From assembly GCF_918797505.1 (NCBI RefSeq), contig NC_092793.1, positions 74,087,912 to 74,151,911 on the forward strand: a stretch of DNA of 64,000 nucleotides. Direction: 5' to 3'. Under the pieces are notes generated by a model, which had not been told where the DNA came from, did not search any database, and saw only the letters and a list, made by a program, of their open reading frames with translations. The translations under genes and the position numbers were made by a program. Numbering within the stretch: position 1 is the first letter of the stretch; each line of letters opens with the position of its first letter. The DNA comes from Bemisia tabaci (taxonomy: Eukaryota > Arthropoda > Insecta > Hemiptera > Aleyrodidae). Shown here one piece after another: positions 36,281 through 47,624 of the stretch.

Positions 36281-36507
36281 CACTTGAAAAAGGACACTTT
36301 GGATCCAGAGTCCAGGCTCTCAAAAACATAGGCAAGACAAAATACTCTTGATTCAATCAGATTTAGGCTTAAATCAAGAACAAAGCCTCTTAATTTGAGC
36401 GGATTTCCTTTTGATTTAAGCTTAAATCTGATTGAATAAAGAGTATTTTTTCTTGTCAATGTTTTCAAGAGTCTGGACTCTAGATACAATGTGTTTCTTT
36501 TCCAGTG
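36281..36507. mobile_element. CACTGGAAAA MITE, copy 1
   Basis: The left CACTTGAAAAAGGACACTTT, then GGATCCAGAGTCCAG, and the right CTGGACTCTAGATACAATGT then TTCCAGTG are inverted repeats. Further inverted blocks run inward through GATTCAATCAGATTTA and TAAATCTGATTGAAT. TA flanks both ends. Copy 2 is at 58899-59125. Confidence 0.85.
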
Positions 36508-36818
36508 TACGAAAGAACGTAACTACATTTCATTGTTACTTTATTTCCTCTGGAAAATTGTATTTTACCGAGAGAATCTCGAACATTTTTAACTGAAAAT
36601 TTCACTCATTTATCTTCTGATCTCATGCAAAAAGCAGCAATTTCCAACAGTTGCTTAGGTTCATTCTTGTAAAAAATTGAATTGTTTGAGTCAATTGTGC
36701 AACCTTGGAATGAAGATACGTTCCTTTGTCGGACGCGATGAATTGTTGAATCTTAATTGAACGACCCTTATGGATTAATTCGTATCTCGGCAATGATACT
36801 CACCGAGGAGGGACCACA

Positions 36819-37090
36819 GCGGGCTGATTGTTGAAATGGATGGACAAAGCTATAGATGAAGAAGACATAAGGGATACAGAGGAATCCTGTTGGTGGAAGC
36901 GGGTGGTTGCAATGGACAAAGGAGCTAGGTAATATAGACTAATGACGGCAACAGACGAAAGACCCTATATTTAGTCCATCTACTCCCTTAGTCGACGAGA
37001 ACCTACCCATTTCAGCCGATAGGATTGCTTCAAACTCCATATCTCTTCTTTGTATATCACTTTGTCTATCAATTTCAACAATCAGCCCGC
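36819..37090. mobile_element. MITE, GCGGGCTGATTGTTGAAA termini
   Basis: The left GCGGGCTGATTGTTGAAATG plus GACAAAG pairs with the right CTTTGTCTATCAATTTCAAC plus AATCAGCCCGC. The interior is non-coding. Confidence 0.8.
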
Positions 37091-37326
37091 AGGCAAAATA
37101 GTCCTAAAAGTCACAAAAAATGATTTTTTGGCAAAAATTGTGTAGACCTGGGAAGCGAAGCATGTTTAGGTCCCCTGAGGCTCTTCGACTACACCATTCA
37201 TTTAGAGCAATATTTCACAGCTTCTGCTTTTATCACTTTCTACCAATGCAGGATAGATAAAGTGTCGATACTGCTGGGTTCTCGTTATCTTACTCTAAAG
37301 CTTGCGTCATCCTTTCAAAATACTCC

Positions 37327-37403
37327 ATCAAAATGTCAAGGTACAGTGCTATGATTGGTCATCGAATAAGCCAATCACAACAGCTGACCTTGATATTTGA
37401 TGG
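37327..37403. repeat. Small inverted repeat
   Basis: CCATCAAAATGTCAAGGT on the left pairs with ACCTTGATATTTGATGG on the right, with a central ATTGGTC/GCCAAT pair. Confidence 0.55.
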
Positions 37404-37489
37404 CTAGCTTTGATATAGTGACACAGGCTTAATTTTCTTCCCCCTGGATTTCTGTAAAATCACTTCCTTATAAATAAATAGGAGGTTAA

Positions 37490-37745
37490 ATTGGCGGCAA
37501 CTCTTGGCGCATGCGCGTTACAGATCTGGCGCACGTATTGTTTCACGTGACGGCGCGCGGCGGCTCGGTGCCATTGTACAAGTGTCCGCCGACGACGCGA
37601 CGGGGACGTATCCCGGACGTGACTTTATCACGCGTCGCTCTCGCTTCAAAGTCGGACGTCCGCCACCGCCGCCGGTCCCGACCCGACGATGAGCTCGGAA
37701 ATTGCACCGATCAACGGCTAAGATTGAGATGATGTTTGATGCCGC
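37490..37745. promoter_or_regulatory. CpG-rich promoter-like block
   Basis: CG dinucleotides are very frequent here against an AT-rich background. The block includes a palindromic GCGCATGCGC (37507-37516), which is the NRF-1/Ewg-type core, and a TCACGTGAC E-box (CACGTG at 37547-37552). Together these resemble a housekeeping-type promoter. No downstream exon could be identified on either side: the right flank is a decayed MITE and a LINE tail. Promoter function is inference. Confidence 0.3.
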
Positions 37746-37771
37746 CATCGTGAGCCGCTACCTGCTCTGTT

Positions 37772-37870
37772 GTGCAGAGGAAAAACGCCCCATGAGAATC
37801 CAGTCGTCGCCAAATTTTTCCCCAGAAACATGAATTTTCTAGCGAGCTTGTAATTTTTTTATTTTCAAAT
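37772..37870. mobile_element. CTGCCGTG MITE, left-half relic
   Basis: TGTTGTGCAGAGGAAAAACG then CCCCATGAGAATCC and GTCGCCAAATTTTTCC match the left half of the family loosely. Confidence 0.4.
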
Positions 37871-37899
37871 TCCAGAGGGTTTCATTTATGAACAGAAAA

Positions 37900-37985
37900 G
37901 CCGCTTTTACAGCGCTCTTTGGCGCTTTGCGACACCCAGCCGCCAAAGTCCCCTATCCTCCCAAAGCCCTTCAGGGAGTTGGCAC
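37900..37985 (-). pseudogene. LINE tail, third copy
   Basis: The minus strand holds GACTTTGGCGGCTGGGTGTC then GCAAAGCGCCAAAGAGCGCT, aligning with the 23140-23290 segment. It is a 3' fragment only. Confidence 0.4.
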
Positions 37986-38135
37986 TCCCTCATTCCCTCT
38001 AAAACCCAGGTTTGATAACGCATAGCTGCTTGAGCTTATGAGTTTTTGCACCGCTGCAGGCTTTCAAATTTTCCGCGATCAAGGTCAAGCAGTTTATACG
38101 AGTATGTTTTATAAGATTCACTCGCCATAAAATTT

Positions 38136-38202
38136 GTCGCCACCACCGGGATTCGAACCCCGGGCCTATTAATTGACCTGGAGTCAGACGCGCTGACCAC
38201 TA
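38136..38202 (-). repeat. tRNA-Trp-like SINE head, cut by a MITE
   Basis: The minus strand reads GTGGTCAGCGCGTCTGACTC then CAGGTCA, and later CCCGGGGTTCGAATCCCGG. The GCGTCTGACTCCAG part matches the D-to-anticodon region of tRNA-Trp(CCA), and the B box GGTTCGAATCC is perfect. The variable region is extended and the 5' acceptor side is missing, because the MITE at 38203 begins right there. It is a truncated tRNA-derived SINE, not a functional tRNA. Confidence 0.6.
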
Positions 38203-38459
38203 CTGCCGTGCTAAGGAAAAACGCCGTATGAACATCCGAGAGTTGCTATTTTTCCCTTGATAAACATGTATTTTTGACGACGTTCATGCACACCACAGTT
38301 TTCTTTGAAATTTTCTGATGTTTTCGATTAAATTGCGTATAAAGTTGTCTGAAAATTTTGGAAACAAATACTCACAATTCTTCTAGTAAATTCAGTATTT
38401 ATCGAGGGAAACTTAGCAACGTCTGAAGGCTCATACGGCGTTCTTCCTCAGCACGGCAG
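38203..38459. mobile_element. CTGCCGTGCTAAGG MITE, full copy
   Basis: It starts CTGCCGTGCTAAGGAAAAAC and ends CGTTCTTCCTCAGCACGGCAG-like (final ten CAGCACGGCAG). It interrupts the SINE head. Confidence 0.85.
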
Positions 38460-38491
38460 ACTAGGCCAACCCGGCTTTTTACAGTGTTTTC

Positions 38492-38655
38492 CAGTGGCGT
38501 GGCGTGCTTTGCGATGTATCGATTGATCTGCCATTTAAACCTATGAAAAAGAATCGATAAACAAGGTGTTCGTAACGAACACCTTAATAATCGATTCTTT
38601 ACTATAGCTTCAAATGAAGAAATATCGATAATCGATTGTTTACGCCACGCCACTG
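38492..38655. mobile_element. Palindromic hAT MITE, 8-bp TSD GTGTTTTC
   Basis: It starts CAGTGGCGTGGCGTGCTTTG and ends GTTTACGCCACGCCACTG. GTGTTTTC is present at 38484-38491 and at 38656-38663. The interior contains a second palindrome GGTGTTCGTAACGAACACC. A sibling lies at 51635-51782. Confidence 0.9.
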
Positions 38656-38663
38656 GTGTTTTC

Positions 38664-40907
38664 AGTCTCTATACATTGCTCATTAACCTTAACCAGGGAA
38701 TTTCAGTAATGGCTCCCGAGAGTAAAGCTTAGAATAAGAGAGCTCTGCTGATATTTTATCTTTGGAGTACGGTAAACTCTAAACTTGAAGCACCAGGGCA
38801 ACACGGTCCTATGACCCCACGAGCCACGTGTCGCTCCTGAGTTTTCTTCAGCATAGAGTTTTTTTCCTCTTCTTCTTCTTTTCCCACTTTTTTGCAGGGC
38901 GGATGCGCGCGCACCGTCATCGACGTCAAGCCACCAGTCGGTCACCTTCTTTACAACTTGATCCCAGTCACGCAACGTGACTAGAAGCGATTCTCGCAAC
39001 TTGGTGATGCTCTTTTTTCTCCATTTAAATCCATGACACATAATCGATTCTAGGCAAAAAAGCCGGTAGGTCTTCGATATAGATCGATTGGTTTTATGGG
39101 ATTTAATGGGGGAAGGGGGGAGGTTGAGTATTACCAAGCAACGTGACGCACTTTCCGTCAATGTCACTCGGCGCGGGAGAAATTGCTAGCGACATCCGTC
39201 GATACTTTCCTTTCGATCAAGAATGCTGTCGCATTGAAAGTCATTCTTCAGGAGGACCGAGACATTCTTGAACTAGACGATCCTTGAATCGTTTATTTCG
39301 AAAAGGGTCTAAGCGCCACAAACTCATGAGCTCATGATCGATTGAGAAAACTAGGGCTCAAGATGATCATTCTTTGGGCTGTTTTTGAAACAAACCGTGT
39401 CTTTGCTCAGGACTGAGGTCAAGCTGTTTCCGGCCTCTGATCGCAATAACATACCTCAGACGTCATAGATTGGCGCCTCTCTGTTCGATATATATTATTT
39501 TCTGAATGGTGATGCATTCCTATCAGAGACATCAGACCGAGGACAACAAGAGAGAGCCAGATTGTTTAACTGATTTCAGAAAGGATGTTTATCTGCCATT
39601 GGTTTATCTGTGAAGATAAACGCTTTTATGGAAGTATTAATATATTTAATTCCTCCCTTCTCAACTGTGCCCTTGGGTAACGGAATCAGGAAAAGGGGAG
39701 CTTTCAGTAAAAGTTAATTTTTTGGGCACAGCAAAAAAACCGTCTAGTTTTTGTGTGCAACTAGAGAACTGCACGAAGAAAATGACGGAGTTCCTAGGAA
39801 GTTGTACACTTGCACTCTTGAGCTTTTAGAGAGCTCACAAAGTTGACATTTATAATTTTGTACATTAAATCTAGGAAAGTCTCAACTATTGGGGTCAGAG
39901 AGTTAGAATATTTAATTAGTTTAAGTATTACCTTATTTACACCTATAAGTTTTTATTTAAAAATAAAATAAAAAAACATGTCTATGCTATAATTTATTTG
40001 ATACATGTTTCCTTTTGGCATAATACGTCCGTGTGAAACCGTAATAACAAAGCTTTGCTACATACTTTCGCATTCAGTCAAATTTTCTACGGAATGATAA
40101 AATTGAATGCATTAAAACTGCCTCTTCGTGTGCATTCAGCATAATCACCAAGTACATAATTTTACTAACTCAGGACACGAGCTCTCCCGCAATAATGAAG
40201 TGTTCTATAACATTATTACCCGATGTAATTGAACCGTAAATATTTATCAATAACAAAACAAGAAAAAAAAGGAAAAGACAAACGAAATTTATTACTGTTT
40301 TGGTTTTCTTATAGGTTCTTATATGTGAGTAGGTATGAATTTATTAAATCAAGGGGCTCTAATCACACATACATCCTCCTTTTTTTATTTCATACATGTA
40401 AAACAAAATTATTATGACCATAAAAAATTCAATTTGAAGACTTTTTTGGAAGAATTTGGGGGATAATCTTTGACCAAACAGGACGAATTGCGTAATCTCA
40501 AATCCCCAGCCTGCTCAGGCACTTCATCTTGAGGAGGAAAAACTGCAAGCGGACATTTTACACCTCGTCGAATTACGTATTTTTGTCATCATTCATTAAA
40601 TTTTATTTCTTATAAATGCTAATCGCTGCATTCCTTCCTGTCTCTGTCCTCCTCTCGCAATGTTATTATTTTCCAAAGTAAATCATATCTTCATATTAAA
40701 ATGTCAATCTCTGTTTCTTCAGAACAACTTGAACGATCACAGTACGACTGCAGCCGTGCTCAGCACATCAGTATTTATTGCGTTTCTGCAATTTTTCTCC
40801 AGTTTTTTCATAAATACTCAGATTACGCGCCCGCTCATTCGCACCTGAAAAATCCGGGCGGAATCTGAACGAGCTCGGTTTACGACAGCACTTAACGGGG
40901 TTTAACA
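38664..40907. other. Non-coding stretch
   Basis: No gene seen. The 154-codon minus frame at 38703-39167 has no recognised motif. Around 39025-39085 there are words resembling the CAGTGGCG MITE interior (CCATTTAAATCCATG, AATCGATTCT). 39900-40450 is very AT-rich. Confidence 0.35.
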
Positions 40908-41035
40908 TGCGAACGTACTTAAATCAAAAGGAACTATCTCCTTGTGACAGGATCCCTGTTATAGATGTATTCTTATGGGTCTCAGGGCCTACGTAAAGAT
41001 GAAGATAATACTTTTTGATTTGGGTGCGTTCATAT
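40908..41035. mobile_element. MITE related to 28052-28185
   Basis: CATGCGAACGTACTTAAATC plus AAAAGGAACT on the left pairs with AGTATTATC-like and TTTTTGATTTGGGTGCGTTC plus ATATG-type sequence on the right. It shares AAATCAAAAGGAACT with the 28-kb element. Confidence 0.45.
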
Positions 41036-43069
41036 GAGTGTCGTGTTATACGGGCTTATGCATCGTAAAGTCGACGGCCAGACTTCGGCTCTGTCCCCCT
41101 GCATAAACCACCTATCTGCATGGGATGTACAATGACATTTGCTCGCTTCTTGCTGAGCTCGCGATTCGGAGAGGGAGTGAAACACAAAGCGAAAAAAAGA
41201 ATTAAAAGCAAATATGAGGTGTAATGGACTGGCTGGTCTCAGATTATGGTCCGAGTGGAAGTTTAAAAGGATTAGGAGCTGAGATGATTCGCGAAGATTG
41301 CTAAAACGCGTAAGCGGATTACCGGCCTTTGATCGGCTGGCGACTGACCTCAGTCTGGACACCTGCAACCGCGCCATCTGCCGAAGAGTCGCCGAGACAA
41401 ATGTCTCAGACAAAAACGAGCACTCTCAAAAACCACTCTTCTATAGAAGATGTGCAATGGAAAGGAATTATTCTTGCAAGAGACCACAGATGAAGATAAG
41501 TGGCTTTGGACTTATCGATGGCTGAGTGACAGCGAATTTGGCGGGGTGCGGAGAGGAGGGGTAAGGCACGCGTATCCTCTCAGTTTTGACGTTTGATTTG
41601 GCACGGCACCCCAATCTGTGCCCAAACGCAAATATGTTCGCAAATTTTGTTGCCCAAGGTAAGAGCGTCGATTAGTCAGTTACGTATTCATAACTGGAAA
41701 CTTTTGAAAAACACGAATCTAGATGACACTTTTTCAAAATAACCTACCCTTTTCTTTTTTCTAAGAAAGACGTGATACGTGTTTTTGACCTTTTACCAGG
41801 GATAAGTGACAAATAATGAAAATGCGGTAATCTCTTTTTAAAAATCAAACCCGTTGATTTCCCACTTTTTTCTAACTGCGAGGTCTATCGACACAGCTAT
41901 ATGATAGCCTTGCTACTGTGAAATATTTTGCCAACTTGACACAGCCAAAAAATGTCTAATTTTTATCTTGAAGGGAGTGTTGTACCAAAGTAACACATTA
42001 AAAACAAACATAGATCTACTTACATCTTGATTTCTGCGTTCCAAACTCGCTCGTTGACTGGCTTAATACAAGTGATACATTATTTTGCGAGAGAATTTCA
42101 GTCATCATCTTGCAAGATTCAAAAAAATCACCAAATATGTCATACAATATTAATGTTAGGATTGTTAGGTAGTGCTTCACAAATTAAAATTTGACCGGAG
42201 ACTTGTAATATATCAAGACCAATCGATTTGTATTATTTTCATCATTTGAATGTCTTCCAGCTGCTGCAACTTTAAAAAAAAAATCCACTTGAATGTTTAC
42301 ATCGTGGGGGGAAAAAAACTTAGCACACCGAAGAAAGTTATTTTTTGAAGCAACAGAGCTGGTTCATGTAATAGACTAAAAAATAAAACCAGTCTGTCAA
42401 CATAGGCCAGGGGATCTCTGGATGCGTGCTCATAATCTGATAGTCTGGAGCTCAAGATATCAAACTAGAGCGAAAAACTCTTTGTATGAATCAGAATCAG
42501 TTCCCACTAGGAGACGAAGTGGTTCGTCCAAAGAGAAAAGGGTTGGTGAATAAAACCGGGATGAAGGACACACAAAAGGGTTCTCCCGTCGGATCCCGGT
42601 CGTCCCAGGGTCCAGGGATGAGCGAGTCCCTGAACCGTGTTGTCTCGTTTCCTTTTCAGATTTACCACTTCACTTCACCTCTTTGGATCCTGATTAAACG
42701 ATCTCGAGATGTCTGGTGCTCTCTGGATGATCTCACGGGGTAGCCATAAAGTGCCGCAAAATTGAACAGTTCTCATTAACATTAGTGCTTAAATCGATGG
42801 TGAAATTAACAGACCACGTATCTTGGTTTGCAACGTTGCGTACTTCCCGCCATACTTCATTATTTTTTTTTTAATTTTTCTTTTCACTCACTAACTAATG
42901 CGCTTACTAAAGTCGCATTAATTTAGTATTTACGCTAGGATCTTCGATCCACCAATCAGTCTTAAGTTATTCTATAAATTGTTACTATAATATTTCTTAA
43001 TACTGTACAGAAAGCGAAACGTAAATAAAAGGGGAAGAAAACCATCATTTTTAAACGGTAAACTACTCA
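41036..43069. other. Non-coding stretch
   Basis: No recognised gene or repeat. Confidence 0.4.
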
Positions 43070-43440
43070 ACTTCAATAGAGAATTTGCAGGTGTCTGAAC
43101 TTTTGTGAATTTCATCTTTAAAATGATACTGCTAGGAAAACTGAGTACGAGGATATCCTTGGTTTCTAAATTGGACGATAAATTATTGGAAATATGACAA
43201 AATAACCTATCTGCTAAAATACATGTGTTCAAATGGAAAATGCCGCCAGATGACGTTATGAGGCGGCATATTTTCTCACATGTAAATCTATTTTCCTCCA
43301 GTTTCCCATGTCAGAAAAAAAGTATGAAAAATACTGCAAACTCAGCTCATTAAGCACTCTTAGATAAATCAATAAAATTAGTGTGTGCGAATTTTCCATT
43401 CTTGATAATTTTTGTGATTTTACTTTCCTGTTCGAAGAAA
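43070..43440. repeat. Dispersed repeat, copy 2
   Basis: Same orientation as 24040-24400. It shares blocks around the Met-less TACATGTGTT...AAATGG and the ATTAAGCACTC segment (TTTAAGCACTG in copy 1). Confidence 0.5.
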
Positions 43441-45683
43441 ACTGTGAGAAAACTTGAAGAAATGAAATTGATTTGTTCTCCTTCAAAAATCTAAAATGGG
43501 ATCGAAGATTTTTAAACACTGCAAACGAGATACGTGGTTTAATACCTTCACTGTCGAAATACAATGTTTCTAATTCCTCGTGATGCCATGGGTACGGTTC
43601 AATTCATCAATTTTAAACTTCCGCAATCTTTTGGGGTCTTAAACGGTCCTATTACGTTTAGATGACCAAGCAAACCAGTGATGGATCTTCCGTAGTGTCA
43701 ATAATCTCTCTACTAAGGTATACTCTATCTACATTAGCATCCTGACACGGTTCAGTTTCATGACCAAATTCACCGCCTTATATCGACACGCAATGCATTG
43801 TAAATGCATATGCATATGACAATATGATGTGTTGACATTCACTATATATTCAAATCAAATCTTCCAGCTAAGTGAATAAAGTGACTTTGAACGTTTTACA
43901 AAAAGTTAAAAAGTATGCGGAATTCATTATTCTGCAGTAAGCCCAATTTTTCCCGAGCCCTGGCTGATTGATCCCTGAAAACGTCCTCCTGTTTGGAAAA
44001 AAGGAGGAAGAATCCTTCTAATGGATGAATGCAAAATTTCTTATTCAACCCAATAGGTACTCAAAATACTTACATAGCTCAATAATGATATTTTACTCGA
44101 CATTTTAAGACGATCCAGAAACTTTCTTTTCCTTAGATCCTGTTGAAAGTCTATCAGAGTGTTAAATTTAATGTACAAAAGTAGACCCCGGACAAATTAT
44201 AAAATCAACTATTTTTATGGAGGTCAGTTTTCACTTGGCTCACTCGTAGCACTTGGAGCCAAGAGGCGTATTTGAGGTATTTTTGTGCGATTAATGAGAC
44301 GGGTTTTTGTAAAAAAAAAACATTGCTCGTAAAAAATAAGACAAATATAATAACGATAAGATACACGCACGCCGTCATTTCTAATAATTTTTATGTTTCA
44401 GCATCCATGTGGCACGCATGTTTCCCACGCTTTCATGAGGACAAATTCCGGCAAATCTTCCACCCCAACGCTGTTGAGCGCAAAAGGGTGAACCAAACAA
44501 ACTACGATACAACCCTCCCCCGCCCCACCAGTTATGCGCCCCCACAGTTGCAGTTTTATCAACTGCCGAAAAAAACGAGACAATATCAGTTTTAAAGAAA
44601 TCCCTCAATCCCGGCCCAAAAACCGTCTGGTCCATTGTGCACCAGAATCCGCTTTACAAAATGGTCGCGTCTTCTTGACTGAGTCGAGATCGGATTTGGG
44701 CACTTTAGGCCGATTATTTTCAAGTGTGTGCTTTGTCGACCCAAAGTGTTGATAAGCGTCTTCATCCAAAGGTTCGTTTTTTATTTGTCGTTTTTTTATT
44801 TCCCATTCTGGGTTCATCAGATAGGGTTGAGGGACGCGATCCGAAAGGGCTACGGCTGTAACGAAATTAAGCTGTGAGAGTCTTGATTCCATTTTCGGAC
44901 GGGCAAACTCAAGAGTTTGTTGACATGTGTCAAGTGTTTGAAGCCAGGCCGAGACCTTTCCCTTTTTTCAATGAACTTTGTTCCTGAATTGTTCTTGTAC
45001 AGAATGTGTGGCCGAAACACGTGCAATTGAGACGCAGGAAAAGCAATCCTCAGTTGTGGTGTTTCAGAGTTCTCTCCGCTAATATCAGTTTCATAGGAGA
45101 AATTAATTGATTATTTTTCTGGAATGTACAAATTATCGGAAAATCGTAAAGAGTGTCCAGTAAGAGTTTCAACTAAATACATGCATTTGCTTTACTGATA
45201 ATGGATATAATGCCAGCTAAGATTCTGAAATACCTCTATACCGGGAAGTACCTTTTTAGTACATGGGGTACACAAAAAAAATTTGATATTTTTATTGGAA
45301 ATTGCTGTTTTCACTTCTGCAGTGGCATGGCGCATGGCGTGGCGTTCTCAGTATATTCACATGTTTGCCTTCAGTGTGCAAAGATATGCAATTTCTCGAC
45401 TTAGGAACACGTTTATTTGTATCTTCTTCACCGCATTTTTCCCCATGATTGTTATAATTCTTGATCTTTATTACGGCACGGCACTTTGGCACCGATCCTG
45501 TTTTCTCTCCAACTTAAACGCTCGGTTTATCACATCTTAATAAAACAAAACAAAATTTAAAATGCTGCTTTTGAAAATCTTACATGCAGCTTAGATGCTA
45601 AATAAACCACTAGATGAAGTGCAAATTTAAGCCATCCGTCACATGGGTTCTTATCAATAAATTGATCAATTCTAATAAAAACG
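43441..45683. other. Non-coding stretch
   Basis: No gene recognised. Confidence 0.35.
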
Positions 45684-46132
45684 CAAGATAACAGGGCCGG
45701 ATTTTCCTACTTGCCGCCCATGGGCCGCCTGTATTTTGCCGCCCCCTTCTCATTCGTTTTGAAACATCAAGAAAAACCATCAAGTGAACGTGCCAGCGGG
45801 GGAGGGGTGCACTAGGGTGGACCGTTTTTGAACTTTTTTCGAAATTCCAAGACGGCTAGTGCTAAAAAGTTGTGTTTTGGCATAAAAATAACGCTCAATT
45901 TTTTTCAGAATTTTTGGATGATGTCCGGAGCCCGTCCCGACGCCATCTTTGTTGCCAAATTTTCGATTTTTTCGAGAAATTTTAAAGACTCTGTTTAAGG
46001 CCCGGGAAACGCGTAGAATTAATCAAATTTCAATTTAAAATACTTTAAATATCATTTCAAGCGATACAGGTCAGGATAGGACACTCCCAACGCGCAGAGA
46101 ATGCCTTAGGGGACGCAATCATCCCAGTTAGA

Positions 46133-47401
46133 CAAAAAATATTTTTAAGAAATTTTAAAAATATTAAATTAATATTTTCACAAAATATTTTTAAAAACTT
46201 TTCATGTTATTTTTAAAATCTACTCATGTTAACCTCAGTTAATTTGAAAAATATTTTTTGAATATTTTCAAAATATTTCTTGAATTTTTTCAAAGTATTG
46301 TAAGAATATTCTAAAAATATTGCACAAGTATTGCATCCTAGAGTGCGCGCTCTCTAGGTGATATGTTTGGTACTAATTCTTTTCCGAACGTGCATATGCG
46401 TTGCTACCAGGTGGTGGATCATCGTAGAGTTGTGACTTACTTTAAAATCCGCGCCGTCCTAGTCGGGATTAGAACCCACGCCTCGGGATGGAGTTGCAAT
46501 CCGTAGTCCAGTACTTTACCACCAGACCAGCCAGGCTTCCTACAGATGGGCCCCTAAATTCAATCTCTTAACTATCGCAGGCCTCTGAGTCCGTAATATG
46601 TTTGTTTATTGACGGATTCTTATGATATTTTACCAGACTTTATTATTTATTATTTTTTTATTGTTTTTTATTTCATCATGTAATTTTTTCATTCTCATTT
46701 TTTTTAACTCATTCTTTTTTTTTAACTCTCATTTTTTTTAACTATCTCTTTTTTTATTTTTTTTTATTTATCTATTTTTATTTAAAACCAAATTAACGTT
46801 TTTTATAATTGCGTCTTTTTCCAGTTTTAATTATTTGGGCCTTTTTCTAGTTTGAATTTATGTCGACGTATTTATGTTATTTATTTATTGTTATTATTTC
46901 TTTTTTTTCTTATAATTTTTATAATATTAATTCAAACATTTTAAAAAAATTTAATATTTTAAAAATATTATGAAATATTATTTTTAAAATATTAACAAAA
47001 ATAATTATGATATATTTTAACAATATTATAAAATATTATTTTAAAAATGTTTACTTTTTATATTTTTAAAGTATTTTTGGAATATTTTAAAAATATTATA
47101 AGATATTATTTTTAAAACGTTTACTTTTAATATTTTTAAAATATTTTTAAAACATTTTAAAAATAATATTTTATAATATTTTTAAAATGTTTACATTTTA
47201 TATTTTAAAAATATTCCACAAATATTTCAAAAATATGTCATATTTTATATTTTAAAAGTATTTTGAAAAATATTTTTGGAATACTTTTAAAACATTCTTG
47301 AAATATTTTAAAAATATAAAGAAGAAAATATTTTCTGTAAATATTTTTGAAATAAGGTGCATATTTTTAAAATATTTTAAAAATATTGCTGTCTAACTGG
47401 G
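46133..47401. mobile_element. AT-rich element, CCCAGTTAGACA termini
   Basis: It starts CCCAGTTAGACA and ends TGTCTAACTGGG. The opposite arm of the giant foldback lacks it and reads straight through CAATCATGGACC, so the insertion is exact with AT on both sides (46131-46132, 47402-47403). It is dominated by AATATTTTTAAAATATTTT-like units in both orientations, and its left part contains a tRNA-like segment. No coding capacity. Confidence 0.85.
46461..46538 (-). repeat. tRNA-like SINE head inside the AT-rich element
   Basis: The minus strand has GGTCTGGTGGTAAAGTACTG (A-box-like), GGACTACGGATTGC (anticodon-loop-like, ACG) and GGTTCTAATCC (B box with one change). It is degenerate, so no functional tRNA is claimed. 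Confidence 0.5.
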
Positions 47402-47624
47402 ATGGACCCCGAAATCCCTTAAAAATGCGCTTAAATACTACCTATATTTTATGTTAATTTTCATTGATTCTATTTTTCTCATACTTTGTGTTATGACTAA
47501 CAAAACTTATCAGTAGACTATGTCCTACTATTTTACGGCTTACGATGTGGAATTAGGGTGCAAAGGAGTGCTACAGGGATGCCATATCCCTCAGTAATGA
47601 AAAAATAACCACCGGGCTAGAATA

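Noticed and set aside
38136..38202. A tRNA-Trp gene
   Set aside because: The acceptor 5' side is missing, the variable region is too long and a MITE terminus abuts it. SINE head is the better call.
46133..47401. AT-rich satellite or centromeric DNA
   Set aside because: It has defined inverted termini and an exact empty site in the opposite foldback arm, so it is a discrete insertion.
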